NCBI RefSeq assembly: GCF_007752535.1
Contig: NZ_CP036426.1
Span: 5,146,001-5,210,000 of the forward strand
Reading direction: 5' to 3'
Length of the DNA: 64,000 nt
Origin: Tautonia plasticadhaerens
Lineage (GTDB): Bacteria > Planctomycetota > Planctomycetia > Isosphaerales > Isosphaeraceae
The position numbers were made by a program, and so were the translations under genes. Each line of letters begins with the position of its first letter. The first letter of the stretch is position 1. Positions 27,188 through 35,472 of this stretch are shown here, one piece after another. The notes under the pieces are model-generated. The model had not been told where the DNA came from. It saw only the letters and a program-made list of their open reading frames with translations, and did not search any database.

Positions 27188-27202
27188 TGGCACAGCGTTC
27201 GC
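27188..27202 (+). promoter_or_regulatory. Sigma-54 (-24/-12) promoter of the RclC-like gene
   Basis: TGGCAC at 27188-27193, five bases, then TCGC at 27199-27202. The GG-to-GC gap is ten bases, and only one base differs from TGGCAC-N5-TTGC. Confidence 0.7.
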
Positions 27203-27288
27203 GTTGCCATTTTCATCAAAGAGTCGCGATGGAACTCATGCCGGAGAACCGGCTGGACGCGGCTCCAAGATGGGCCGAGGAGCGAGTG

Positions 27289-27789
27289 ATGACGACCTTG
27301 ATACACGATTCCGCCCATCGGAAGAGGGCGATGAGTTCCCAGGCGGAGGCGGTTGGCCGCGAGCTAACTCGCTACGGCCTGGTGGTCGTGGTGGGGTGGA
27401 TCGGCCTCATGAAGTTCACGGGATACGAGGCCGAAGGGATTCGCCCGTTCGTCGCCAACAGCCCGCTGACGAGCTGGGCGTACGGACTCATGAGCGTACG
27501 AGGCTTCTCGGCCGTGCTTGGCGTCGTCGAGGTCACCATCGCGTTGCTCATCGCCGCTCGCCCGTTCTCGCCTCGGGTTTCCGCCCTCGGCAGCGCCCTG
27601 GCGGTCGGGATGTTCCTCACGACCCTGAGCTTCCTCGTCACGACGCCGGGCGTCTGGGAGCCGAGTCTCGGTGGCTTCCCCGCCCTGTCGGCGGTCCCGG
27701 GGCAGTTCCTCATCAAGGATCTGGCCCTGCTCGGGATTTCGCTCTGGACGCTCGGCGAGGCATGGCGAGTGAGCGATCAAATACGTTGA
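27289..27789 (+). CDS. RclC/YkgB-like (DUF417) inner-membrane protein
   Basis: 166 residues from ATG 27289, preceded by GAGGAG at six bases. In-frame ATGs at 27229 and 27331 are alternatives. TRYGLVVVVGWIGLMKFTGYEAEGI followed by VANSPL and SVRGFSAVLGVVE is typical of the DUF417 family, whose E. coli member RclC contributes to reactive chlorine resistance. Four hydrophobic segments are visible. It is the first gene downstream of the predicted sigma-54 promoter and should be the main target of the activator. A fragment of a second copy lies at 35163. Confidence 0.85.
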   Translation: MTTLIHDSAHRKRAMSSQAEAVGRELTRYGLVVVVGWIGLMKFTGYEAEGIRPFVANSPLTSWAYGLMSVRGFSAVLGVVEVTIALLIAARPFSPRVSALGSALAVGMFLTTLSFLVTTPGVWEPSLGGFPALSAVPGQFLIKDLALLGISLWTLGEAWRVSDQIR

Positions 27790-27794
27790 TCGCT
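27772..27794 (+). promoter_or_regulatory. Perfect hairpin at the end of the RclC-like gene
   Basis: AGCGATCAA pairs with TTGATCGCT around ATACG and overlaps the stop codon. No T-tract follows, so it is not a classical terminator. It could be an operator for the downstream gene or an mRNA-stabilising element. Confidence 0.4.
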
Positions 27795-27835
27795 AACACT
27801 TACATTTATCAAATTAAACTTCAGGGAGGCGGACG

Positions 27836-28780
27836 ATGAGGGCGATCGTGGTCACGGATCAGGCTGCGGGAACGGCCGGGATGACGCTGGCCGAGCGGCC
27901 CGAGCCGCAGGGGGCGGCGCTCGCCGGCCTCTCGGGCGCGAACTACGGCGATGTCGTTGTTCAGGTTCATGCGTCGGGATTCACCGGGGATGAGCTGTCG
28001 TGGCCCTCGACCTGGGTCGATCGACTCGGCCGTGACCGGACGCCGTCGATCCCCGGCCACGAGGTGGCCGGAGTGGTCACCGCCCTCAGCTATGGGACGA
28101 CGGGGCTGTCGGTGGGACAGCGGGTGTTCGGCCTCACGGACTGGGTTCGCGACGGCACGCTGGCGGAGTACGTCGCCGTCGAGGCGCGCAACCTCGCGCC
28201 GCTGCCGGGCGACGTCGACTTCACGGAGGGCGCGGCCCTCGTGATGTCGGGCCTGACCGCGTGGCAGGGGCTGTTCGAGCACGGTCGCCTCCGGGCGGGG
28301 CAGACCGTCCTCGTGCACGGTGCGGCCGGCGTCGTCGGTTCGATGGCGACCCAGCTCGCACGTGAGGCCGGCGCCTACGTCATCGGCACCGGGCGCGCCG
28401 CCGGCCGTCAGACGGCGCTCGACTTCGGCGCGCAGGAGTTCGTCGACCTCGAGAACGACGCCCTTGAAGAGATCGGCCGAGTCGATCTGGTCTTCGATGT
28501 CCTCGGCGGCGACATCGCGATGCGGTCCGCACGCCTGATCCGGGCCGGAGGGACGCTGGTGACCATCACCGGCCCGACCGAGGCACGACCCGCTCAAGGC
28601 CTCGCGGTTGACTTCGTCGTCGTACCCGATCGCGCCCAGCTGAGCGAGATCGTCCGGCGGGCGCGCGACGGGCGAGTGCGGACGAACATCGGCGAGGTCG
28701 CGACCCTCGATGACGCCGTCGCGGCCTTCAACCCGACCGAGCGGGTCAACGGCAAGACGATCATCCGCGTTCGTCCGTGA
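27836..28780 (+). CDS. NAD(P)-dependent MDR oxidoreductase (quinone reductase-like)
   Basis: 314 residues, GGGAGG ribosome site seven bases before ATG 27836. The MDR fold shows PGHEVAGVV near 75, a nucleotide-binding stretch VHGAAGVVGSMATQLA near 162 and DFGAQEFVDL. The Cys zinc ligands of alcohol dehydrogenases are missing, so it belongs with zinc-free quinone oxidoreductases, which reduce quinones or reactive enones using NADPH. It is 46 bases after the RclC-like gene and probably in its operon, fitting a detoxification role. Confidence 0.85.
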   Translation: MRAIVVTDQAAGTAGMTLAERPEPQGAALAGLSGANYGDVVVQVHASGFTGDELSWPSTWVDRLGRDRTPSIPGHEVAGVVTALSYGTTGLSVGQRVFGLTDWVRDGTLAEYVAVEARNLAPLPGDVDFTEGAALVMSGLTAWQGLFEHGRLRAGQTVLVHGAAGVVGSMATQLAREAGAYVIGTGRAAGRQTALDFGAQEFVDLENDALEEIGRVDLVFDVLGGDIAMRSARLIRAGGTLVTITGPTEARPAQGLAVDFVVVPDRAQLSEIVRRARDGRVRTNIGEVATLDDAVAAFNPTERVNGKTIIRVRP

Positions 28781-28871
28781 GCGACACGTACCTATTGATT
28801 CTTTACTTCAACCTCCCCGGCGCTGACCAACCGGGGCAATCCAACCACCTCCTGGAAAGGCAGGCCCACTG

Positions 28872-29303
28872 ATGCGCACCGTGATCGCGATCGCCCTCGG
28901 GGCGGCTCTGGGGGCCGGGGGCCTCGCGCCGGCCCAGCACGAGAAACACGGGGATGCCGCGAAGGTCGAGTCGCTGCTGGTGCAGGACATCTCCGAGAGG
29001 ATCGACGGCAAGGAGGCGCGGGTCTCCGTGCTCGAGGTCTCGTACGGGCCGGGGGGCTTCACCCCGCCGCACCGCCACCCCGGGGCGGTCTTCGGGCACG
29101 TGCTGGAGGGAGAGCTCGAGGCCCAGCTCGAAGGCCAGCCGCTGCGGAAGCTGGAGGCCGGCGACACGTTCTACGAGCCGACCATGGCGCTCCACTCCGT
29201 CTCGCGGAACCCGAGCAAGACGGCGAACACGCGGCTCCTCGCCGTCATCCTGCACCCGAGGGACGCCAAGGAGTTGGTGATCCTGGAGGAGCCCAGGCGT
29301 TGA
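28872..29303 (+). CDS. Exported cupin protein
   Basis: 143 residues with a short signal peptide ending near AQH. The cupin metal-binding motif PPHRHPGAVFGHVLEGE is followed by GDTFYEP and a later His, enough for one metal site. Single-domain cupins of this kind are often associated with quercetinase-like or stress genes; the substrate is not known. A related intact gene lies at 42786-43202 and a broken one at 32065. AGGCAG lies shortly before the start. Confidence 0.8.
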   Translation: MRTVIAIALGAALGAGGLAPAQHEKHGDAAKVESLLVQDISERIDGKEARVSVLEVSYGPGGFTPPHRHPGAVFGHVLEGELEAQLEGQPLRKLEAGDTFYEPTMALHSVSRNPSKTANTRLLAVILHPRDAKELVILEEPRR

Positions 29304-29509
29304 GCCCCCTCGCCCGGGGAATGACGACGACCCGGCCCGCGTTCGGGATGGCGGACGGGTGCGGGGGCGCGAGTGTCGCCCGGGTCCTGATTCTCGCTCC
29401 GGATGATTCCGGCCGATTTTCGGGTCGACTGTGCCTTGTCGGGCTTGTGGACCGGGGCCCTGGCAGGGCGGACTTTGGGCTCCTCGCTGCGGCGAATGGG
29501 GATCGAACC

Positions 29510-30019
29510 ATGCGATCGACGAAGCGACTCTCCAACGCGGCCCCCGTCGTCATGCGCATGGCGCTGGCCGCCGGATTCTTATCGGCGGTGGCCGACCGTT
29601 TCGGACTCTGGGGGCCGATCGGCACACCGGGGGTGTCGTGGGGCGGGTTCGCCGAGTTCCTGGATTATACCGCGACGCTCCTCCCCTTCCTGCCGGCCAC
29701 GCTCGTGGCGGTTGCCGGCTGGGCGGCGACAGCGGCCGAGACCTTGCTGGGGGTCGCACTCCTCGCCGGCGTGCGCGTTCGCCTGGCCGCGCTCGCCAGC
29801 GGAGTCCTGCTCCACACCTTCGCCATCGCCATGACGACCGCGCTCGGCCCCGAGGCGCCGCTGTCGTACTCGGTCTGGACCGCGGCGGCCGGGGCCTTCT
29901 TGCTGGCCCGCGACCAGCCGGCCGCGTCGTGGGCCCTTCACTCACGAGAAGAACCCTCGACCGAGGTGGCATCCTCGGGGATTTCCTCGGGTCCAGTGTC
30001 CACCTGCCACTCTCCGTGA
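29510..30019 (+). CDS. DoxX-family membrane protein
   Basis: 169 residues from ATG 29510; the frame is open back to 29300 but the upstream part overlaps the cupin stop and lacks membrane character. Four hydrophobic segments and the LLGVALLAGVRVRLAALASG stretch fit the DoxX family. DoxX proteins are linked to quinone or thiosulfate electron transfer and to oxidative stress. The last 35 residues are polar and probably not part of the fold. No clear ribosome site beyond GGGGATCG. Confidence 0.7.
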   Translation: MRSTKRLSNAAPVVMRMALAAGFLSAVADRFGLWGPIGTPGVSWGGFAEFLDYTATLLPFLPATLVAVAGWAATAAETLLGVALLAGVRVRLAALASGVLLHTFAIAMTTALGPEAPLSYSVWTAAAGAFLLARDQPAASWALHSREEPSTEVASSGISSGPVSTCHSP

Positions 30020-30142
30020 AACGGCCGGGGAATAACGGGCGCAACATCGGGCACTGCGAAATCGGCCACACCGTCAGCGTGATGACAGACAGGTTTCCCC
30101 TCGGCGATTCTCAACTTCTGCGGGTGACCCGTCGCGGACCAG

Positions 30143-30162
30143 GAGTCGCCTTCCCGCGACTC
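30143..30162 (+). promoter_or_regulatory. Short perfect hairpin upstream of the first P460 gene
   Basis: GAGTCGC pairs with GCGACTC around CTTCCC. It lies about 60 bases before the P460 start codon. It could be a regulatory structure or a weak terminator after DoxX. Confidence 0.3.
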
Positions 30163-30221
30163 GTCACATGACGCAGGACGAGGGCACAACAATTATTTCC
30201 CGAAAGCGACGAGGTAACACC

Positions 30222-30824
30222 ATGCTTGGATCATTCAGGTCGAACGTGACCGTGGGTATCGCGGTCCTGGTCGGGATCGCCGGACTCTCTTACGTGCTGG
30301 TCGCCTCGGCCGCGCCGCCCGGCGGGACGACGGCGGCGGTCGAGTTCACGCCCGACGGCAAGCTCAAGCGGCCCGTCGGATATCGCAACTGGGTGTACGT
30401 CGGCGAGGTCGTGACCCCCAACGACATGAACGACGGCGAGGCCTCGTTCCCCGAGTTCCACTCCGTCTACATGGACCCGGAGAGCTTCGCCGAGTACGAG
30501 AAGACCGGCAAGTACCGGGATGGCACCGTCCTGGTGAAGGAACTCAGCAGCGTCGGCTCAAAGAAAGCCCCCAGCGGCAATGGCTATTTCCAGGGCGAGT
30601 TCACGGGCCTGGAGGCCTCGATCAAGGACTCGAAGCGCTTCAAGGACGAGCCCGGCAACTGGGCGTACTTCAGCTTCGGCCATAAGTATCCGCTCAAGGC
30701 GGAGGTGTCCAAGAACGCTGCCGTTGCGTGCAATCAGTGCCATCAGGACAACGCTCAGAAGGATGATTGGGTCTTTAGCCAGTATTACCCCGTCCTGCGT
30801 GCGGCGGCCCCTCATTCGAAGTGA
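30222..30824 (+). CDS. Cytochrome P460-family protein (copy 1)
   Basis: 200 residues from ATG 30222 (GACGAGG upstream); the frame extends to 30168 without signal-like features. Signal peptide or anchor at about 10-35. The body reads YRNWVYVGEVVTPNDMN and EFHSVYMDPESF, followed by a heme-binding CNQCH and KDDWVFSQYYPVL near the end, as in cytochrome P460. P460 proteins carry a heme cross-linked to Lys and oxidise hydroxylamine or related nitrogen species. The cross-link Lys cannot be identified by eye. A second copy follows directly. Confidence 0.85.
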   Translation: MLGSFRSNVTVGIAVLVGIAGLSYVLVASAAPPGGTTAAVEFTPDGKLKRPVGYRNWVYVGEVVTPNDMNDGEASFPEFHSVYMDPESFAEYEKTGKYRDGTVLVKELSSVGSKKAPSGNGYFQGEFTGLEASIKDSKRFKDEPGNWAYFSFGHKYPLKAEVSKNAAVACNQCHQDNAQKDDWVFSQYYPVLRAAAPHSK

Positions 30825-30895
30825 AGCTGGCAGGGCGTGTCCGGGTCGGTCCCATCCCGGATACGCCCACATCCCCACCCCGAGGAGACTCGACC

Positions 30896-31492
30896 ATGAA
30901 TACCAAGACCCCGGGCCGGCTCGCCGCCGGATTCCTGGCCGCGATGGCTCTCGTCGCGGCGACGATCGCGCCGGCTTCATCGGGGCGGGACGGCCCGCCC
31001 GCCCGAGCGGCCGGCGACTTCTCGCCGTACGTCACCAAGGACGGCGGAATCTCGCGGCCGACCGATTACCGAGACACGTTCGAATATCTGGGCTCGTATG
31101 CGGTGGCCACGAAGCCGGACAAGCCGCTCGACGAGATGCACGTCGTCTATGCGCGGCCCGAGGACGTCCGGGCGTATCGCCGTGACGGCAAGTTCCCGGA
31201 CGGCGCGACGTTGGTGAAGGAGGTCACCCGGGTCGGCTCGGAGAGGCTCACCACGGGGCAATCCCACTGGGCCACCGACGTCAAGCTCTGGTTCGTGATG
31301 ATCAAGGACGCGGAGGGACGTTTCCCGGGCAACGACCTGTGGGGCGACGGGTGGGGCTGGGCCCTCTTCCTGGCGGACGAGCCGGCACGCAACGTGGCGA
31401 CCGACTACTCGACCGACTGCAGGACGTGCCACGTCCCGGCCAAGAAGGACGACTGGGTGTATGTCCGCGGATACCCGGTGCTCCAGAAATGA
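30896..31492 (+). CDS. Cytochrome P460-family protein (copy 2)
   Basis: 198 residues from ATG 30896, with CGAGGAGA ten bases upstream; 71 bases after copy 1. Signal peptide (GRLAAGFLAAMALVAATIAPASS). YRDTFEYLGSYAV, EMHVVYARPEDV and the C-terminal CRTCH with KKDDWVYVRGYPVL match copy 1 in order, but the sequence is only moderately similar, so the duplication is old. Both are exported heme proteins and may work as a pair. Confidence 0.85.
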   Translation: MNTKTPGRLAAGFLAAMALVAATIAPASSGRDGPPARAAGDFSPYVTKDGGISRPTDYRDTFEYLGSYAVATKPDKPLDEMHVVYARPEDVRAYRRDGKFPDGATLVKEVTRVGSERLTTGQSHWATDVKLWFVMIKDAEGRFPGNDLWGDGWGWALFLADEPARNVATDYSTDCRTCHVPAKKDDWVYVRGYPVLQK

Positions 31493-31633
31493 CGGGCGTA
31501 AATCGAATCGTCGGGGACTCGGATCAGGGCCCGCATCGCGGAATCGCAATCCGTGTCGAAGTCCTGCGGTTCAAGGATAAGGGCTTCGTTTCGCAACTGA
31601 ACGAGGAAACGCCGGACTCTCGAGGAGATAGCC

Positions 31634-32017
31634 ATGCAGACGAACGCGGACGCGCAACGCGATCTCGATGCACTGACCGCCCTGAACCTCGACTTCTTCG
31701 CGTCGGTGCAGGAGGGGGATGTGAAGCGTTTCGAGGAGATCCTGGCCGACGACTTCATGAGCTCGCAGCCGGACGGCACGCTGCTCGACAAGGCCAAGTT
31801 TCTCGAGCTGACGGCGCAGCCGGTGACGATCAGCGGGCTCGTGGCCGAGGACGTGCGAATCCGCGTGCTGGGCGATTTCGCGATCATCCATGGGCGCTTC
31901 GACTCCCGCTCGGCTGACGGCAAGCCGCGCCGGGGCCGTTACACCGACAACTGGGCACGCCGCGACGGCACCTGGGCTGCCGTCTCGGCACACTTCCATC
32001 TCGACCAGGACGGATAG
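31634..32017 (+). CDS. NTF2-like (SnoaL/DUF4440) protein
   Basis: 127 residues, with GAGGAGAT before ATG 31634. LDFFASVQEGDVKRFEEILADDF and the later HGRFDS, RYTDNWARRDGTWAAVSAHF follow the NTF2 fold, an alpha-beta barrel often used as a small-molecule isomerase or binding module. No signal peptide, so cytoplasmic. It lies in the detoxification island between P460 and alcohol dehydrogenase genes. Confidence 0.75.
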   Translation: MQTNADAQRDLDALTALNLDFFASVQEGDVKRFEEILADDFMSSQPDGTLLDKAKFLELTAQPVTISGLVAEDVRIRVLGDFAIIHGRFDSRSADGKPRRGRYTDNWARRDGTWAAVSAHFHLDQDG

Positions 32018-32064
32018 GTCGGACCGCCGGGTGGCATCGGGCTGCTTGAGGACAAGTCCGGCCC

Positions 32065-32514
32065 TTGTTAACGCTCGCGGCCGGCATTGGTGTCGGAGTG
32101 GCCGTTGCGTTTGCAGCCGACCAGGACCACCGCAAGGCCGTGGAGGTGCCCCGGCTTTCCCAGCGGGACATCATCGAGAAGCATGACGGGAAGGCTGCCA
32201 GTGCGACGGTGGTAGAAGTGACCATCGAGCCCGGCCAGAAGGATTCACCGCACCTGCATACCGGCACCAGGACCCGCCTCCTCGCAGTGATCCTGCGCCC
32301 CCGCGGCACCAGAGAAACGACAGTCCCGGAGCAGGGCAAGGAATCGGGATCGTGGCTCGTGACCGCTCGCTGCACTACGAACTCCCGAAGGGCGGTCCAT
32401 GAAAACCCGCCGACCTGGGATCGCGGCGGGCCCGAGTCACTCGCCTTCGAGGACGCACGCCGGGCGGGCGACCATAACCAAGCCGAACAAACAGGAATCC
32501 CGGCGAGTCCGTGA
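32065..32514 (+). pseudogene. Cupin gene with internal deletion
   Basis: The N-terminal part (AVEVPRLSQRDIIEKHDGKA, VVEVTIEPGQKDSPHLHTG) and the C-terminal part (TRTRLLAVILRPRGTRETTVPE) match the two ends of the intact cupin at 42786-43202, but about 60 residues between them, the core with GFGYVLEGE and GETFYEP, are missing. The start would have to be TTG 32065 without a ribosome site, and the normal stop has been lost so that the frame runs on. It is almost certainly non-functional. Confidence 0.65.
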
Positions 32515-32555
32515 CACCGACCGCAACATCACAGGAGACAGACAGGAAGATCCTC

Positions 32556-33572
32556 ATGAAAACAATGCGTGTCGCCCAGGTCTCTCGACCCGGCGGGCCC
32601 CTCGAGCTCGTCGAGCGCCCGATCCCCGACCCGGGGCCGGTGTCCGTTCGGATCAAGGTCCAGGCCTGCGGCATCTGCCACAGCGACGCGATGACCAAGG
32701 AGGGCCTCTGGCCCGGCATCGCCTTCCCGCGCGTCCCGGGGCACGAGGTGGTCGGCGTGATCGACGCCGTGGGTGAGGACGTCCCGGGGCGGTGGCAGCC
32801 CGGCCGGCGCGTCGGCGTCGGGTGGCACGCCTGGCACTGCCTCTCCTGCGACAACTGCCGCCGAGGCGACTTCTTCGCCTGCCAGACCGGCGCACGGGTG
32901 ACCGGCATCTCGTTCGACGGCGGCTACGCCGACTACATGGTCGCCCCCGCGACGGCCCTCGCACGAGTGCCCGCGGAGCTGCCCGCCCCGGACGCCGCGC
33001 CGCTGATGTGCGCCGGCGTGACGACCTTCAACGCGCTCCGCAACAGCGGCGCCCGGCCGGGCGACCTCGTCGCGGTCCTCGGCCTCGGCGGGCTCGGCCA
33101 CCTGGGCGTCCAGTACGCGGCGCGGATGGGGCTCCGCACCGCCGCGATCGCCCGGGGTAAGGACAAGGAGCCGCTCGCCCGGCGGCTCGGCGCGGCGCAC
33201 TACATCGACAGCCAGGCCGCCGACCCCGCCGCGGAGTTGGCGAAGCTGGGCGGCGCCAGGGTCGTCCTCGCCACCGTGACGCACGGCCCGGCGATGGGCG
33301 CCACCGTGGGCGGGCTGGCGCCGCGCGGCCGGCTGATGGTCCTGGGGGCCGCCGAGTCACTGGAGACCTCCCCGCTGCTGCTCATCGGGGGCCGCCGGTC
33401 CGTCGAGGGCTGGTACGCCGGCACGTCCATCGACACGGAGGACACGCTGGCGTTCAGCGTCCAGTCCGGTGTCCGTCCGATGAACGAAGTGTACCCCCTG
33501 GAACGGGCCGCCGAGGCCTACGACCGCATGATGAGCGGCAAGGCGCGCTTCCGGGTCGTGCTGACGATGTGA
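32556..33572 (+). CDS. Zinc-dependent alcohol dehydrogenase
   Basis: 338 residues from ATG 32556 with AGGAAGA upstream. Catalytic zinc ligands are visible in CGICHSDAM and PGHEVVG; structural zinc Cys in CLSCDNCRRGDFFAC. The nucleotide fold reads VLGLGGLGHLGVQYA. This is the Cys/His/Cys type of AdhP/YahK-like enzymes that reduce aldehydes or oxidise alcohols with NAD(P)H. In this island it could remove aldehydes formed under oxidative stress. Confidence 0.9.
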   Translation: MKTMRVAQVSRPGGPLELVERPIPDPGPVSVRIKVQACGICHSDAMTKEGLWPGIAFPRVPGHEVVGVIDAVGEDVPGRWQPGRRVGVGWHAWHCLSCDNCRRGDFFACQTGARVTGISFDGGYADYMVAPATALARVPAELPAPDAAPLMCAGVTTFNALRNSGARPGDLVAVLGLGGLGHLGVQYAARMGLRTAAIARGKDKEPLARRLGAAHYIDSQAADPAAELAKLGGARVVLATVTHGPAMGATVGGLAPRGRLMVLGAAESLETSPLLLIGGRRSVEGWYAGTSIDTEDTLAFSVQSGVRPMNEVYPLERAAEAYDRMMSGKARFRVVLTM

Positions 33573-33589
33573 GCCGGGAGGGCTGAACG

Positions 33590-33712
33590 ACGGCGCACCC
33601 CATTCTTGTCACGGGCGCCGCGGGCCGGGTTGTCGGCGTGGGCGTCGTCGCCTCCCGGCTCGTGCGGCCCGAGTTTCCGGTCGTGATCGAAATCGTCGCC
33701 GCCAAGGCATGA
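33590..33712 (+). pseudogene. Remnant of an NAD(P)-binding (NmrA-like) protein
   Basis: TAHPILVTGAAGRV is the typical start of an NmrA or epimerase-type Rossmann protein, but after about 15 residues the sequence runs into VVIEIVAAKA and a stop. No start codon. It is a short leftover between the alcohol dehydrogenase and flavoprotein genes. Confidence 0.45.
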
Positions 33713-33748
33713 AAACAACGCGAGGAATGAACTCGAAGGGGGAAAAAC

Positions 33749-35125
33749 GTGCCGCATCCCGAGGAATACGACGTGGTGGTGCTCGGCAGCGGGAGGGCCA
33801 GATTCTTCGCCTGGTCGCTGGCCTCGCAGGGGAAGCGCGTGGCGGTCGTCGAGCGGCGGAATCTCGCGGGATCCTGCCCGACCGTCGCTTGCGCCCCGAG
33901 CAAGAACGTGATCCACGGTGCGAAGGTCGCCAATTACTTCCGCAGGGGCGCCGAGTTCGGCATCGCCGCGGGCGACTGGAAGGTCGTGATGCCGGCTGTC
34001 CGCGACCGCAAGCGGAAGATGGTCGATGGCATTGTCGCTCGCAATGTCGATGCGTATCGGGAGAGCGGCGCGGAGCTCGTCAAGGGGCAGGGCCGCTTCG
34101 TCGGGCCGAGGACGATCGAGGTGACGGCCGACGACGGTACGCGCACCCTTCGCGGCGAAGTCGTCGTGATCTGCACGGGCTCCCGCGCGCGGATTGACCC
34201 GATCCCCGGTCTCGCCGAATCGCGGGCGATGACGCACGTCGAGGCCCTCGAACTGGACCGAGTCCCGAAGCACCTCCTCGTCCTGGGGGGCGGCTACGTC
34301 GGACTCGAGATGGCCCAGGCCCTGAGACGCTTCGGCAGTCGCGTCACGGTCATCGAGCGGAACGACGCCCTGGCCCCCCGCGAAGATCGCGACGTCTCGG
34401 AAGCGCTGCGGGAACTCTTCGACGACGAGGGGATCGAGGTGCTGACGGCCACGCCCGTCGCGCGCGTGGAGGGGCGATCCGGCGAGTCCGTGAGGCTGCT
34501 CGCGACGCACGGCGTGATCGAGGGATCGGACCTCCTGGTTGCGAGCGGCCGGACGCCGAACACCGACGGCATCGGCCTGGAGACCGCCGGGATCGAGCGG
34601 GACGACTGGGGCTACATCAAGGTCGATGAACGGCTGCGGACCACGGCCGCCGGCGTGTGGGCAGTGGGCGATTGCGCCGGCAGCCCCCACTTCACACACA
34701 TGGCCGACGACGACGTCCGCGTGGTCCGCGATAATCTCGCCGGCATTGACCGGACGACGACCGGGCGTCTGGTACCCTTCTGCCTGTTCACCGACCCCGA
34801 ATTGGCCCGCGTCGGCATGAGCGAGTCGGAGGCGGAGCGTCGCGGGATCGCCTACCGTCTCGCGAAGATCCCGGTGACCGCCATCCTCCGCTCCAGGACC
34901 CTCTCCGAGCCGCGCGGCTTCTACAAGACGCTGGTCGCCGCCGAGAGCGATCGCATCCTCGGCTTCACCGCGTTCGCCCCCGAGGCCGACGCTGTCATGA
35001 CGACCGTCCAGGTCGCGATCTCGGCGGGTCTCCCCTACACGGCCCTGCGCGACGCGACCTTGACCCACCCGACGATGTCGGAAGGCCTCGCCGCGCTGTT
35101 CCACGCAGTGCCCGACCGATCCTGA
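33749..35125 (+). CDS. Flavoprotein disulfide reductase (RclA/MerA-like), copy 1
   Basis: 458 residues from GTG 33749 (GAAGGGGG upstream). Redox pair C43-PTVA-C48 in GSCPTVACAPSKN; second nucleotide motif LGGGYVGLEMAQ; FAD-contact VWAVGDCAGSP; C-terminal THPTMSEG with the His and Glu of the acid-base pair. The family includes mercuric reductase, glutathione reductase and RclA (a Cu(II) reductase of the reactive chlorine response). The N-terminal FAD motif is degenerate: GSGRARFFA in place of GxGxxG, while the paralogue at 43900-45279 keeps it. With an RclC-like protein in the same island, an RclA-like role is a reasonable guess. Confidence 0.85.
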   Translation: MPHPEEYDVVVLGSGRARFFAWSLASQGKRVAVVERRNLAGSCPTVACAPSKNVIHGAKVANYFRRGAEFGIAAGDWKVVMPAVRDRKRKMVDGIVARNVDAYRESGAELVKGQGRFVGPRTIEVTADDGTRTLRGEVVVICTGSRARIDPIPGLAESRAMTHVEALELDRVPKHLLVLGGGYVGLEMAQALRRFGSRVTVIERNDALAPREDRDVSEALRELFDDEGIEVLTATPVARVEGRSGESVRLLATHGVIEGSDLLVASGRTPNTDGIGLETAGIERDDWGYIKVDERLRTTAAGVWAVGDCAGSPHFTHMADDDVRVVRDNLAGIDRTTTGRLVPFCLFTDPELARVGMSESEAERRGIAYRLAKIPVTAILRSRTLSEPRGFYKTLVAAESDRILGFTAFAPEADAVMTTVQVAISAGLPYTALRDATLTHPTMSEGLAALFHAVPDRS

Positions 35126-35162
35126 TCCGCCGTCGGCCGCCACAACCCAGGCTTCACCTGCG

Positions 35163-35232
35163 AGGGAGACTTACCTCACCCGCTACGGCCTGGTGATCGT
35201 GCTGCTCTGGATCGGCGGCATGAAGTTCACGC
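35163..35232 (+). pseudogene. Fragment of a second RclC-like (DUF417) gene
   Basis: YLTRYGLVIVLLWIGGMKFT is nearly the same as residues after the start of the intact gene at 27289 and is closer to the common DUF417 pattern (VLLWIGGMKFT). After this the similarity stops. It marks a lost rclC-like gene directly behind the flavoprotein gene. Confidence 0.6.
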
Positions 35233-35319
35233 GCTCTCGTGGCGGCCACCACTCAGGGTGCAGTTCACAACGACCAGGGATGAGGGCAAGTTGACTCGGG
35301 TTTACGGGACGGGGTCGCC

Positions 35320-35472
35320 ATGGCGAGACAGAACCGGGCCACACCCTTCGACGATGCGCCCCCCGCAGGAAGCGACCTCCTGGCCCGGCCCTATCACGCC
35401 AGGCAGCTTGCCCCGCAGGCGGCCATGGAGATCACCGAACGGCCGATCCTGGCCAACGAGATTCGAGTTTGA
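35320..35472 (+). CDS. Small hypothetical protein
   Basis: 50 residues starting ATG 35320, beginning MARQNRATPFDDAPPAG and ending ITERPILANEIRV. Codon use is regular for the genome, and there are no relatives that I recognise. No good ribosome site. The 530-base stretch from 35126 to 35659 otherwise holds only the RclC fragment and leader sequence. It may be the end of a lost gene. Confidence 0.3.
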   Translation: MARQNRATPFDDAPPAGSDLLARPYHARQLAPQAAMEITERPILANEIRV

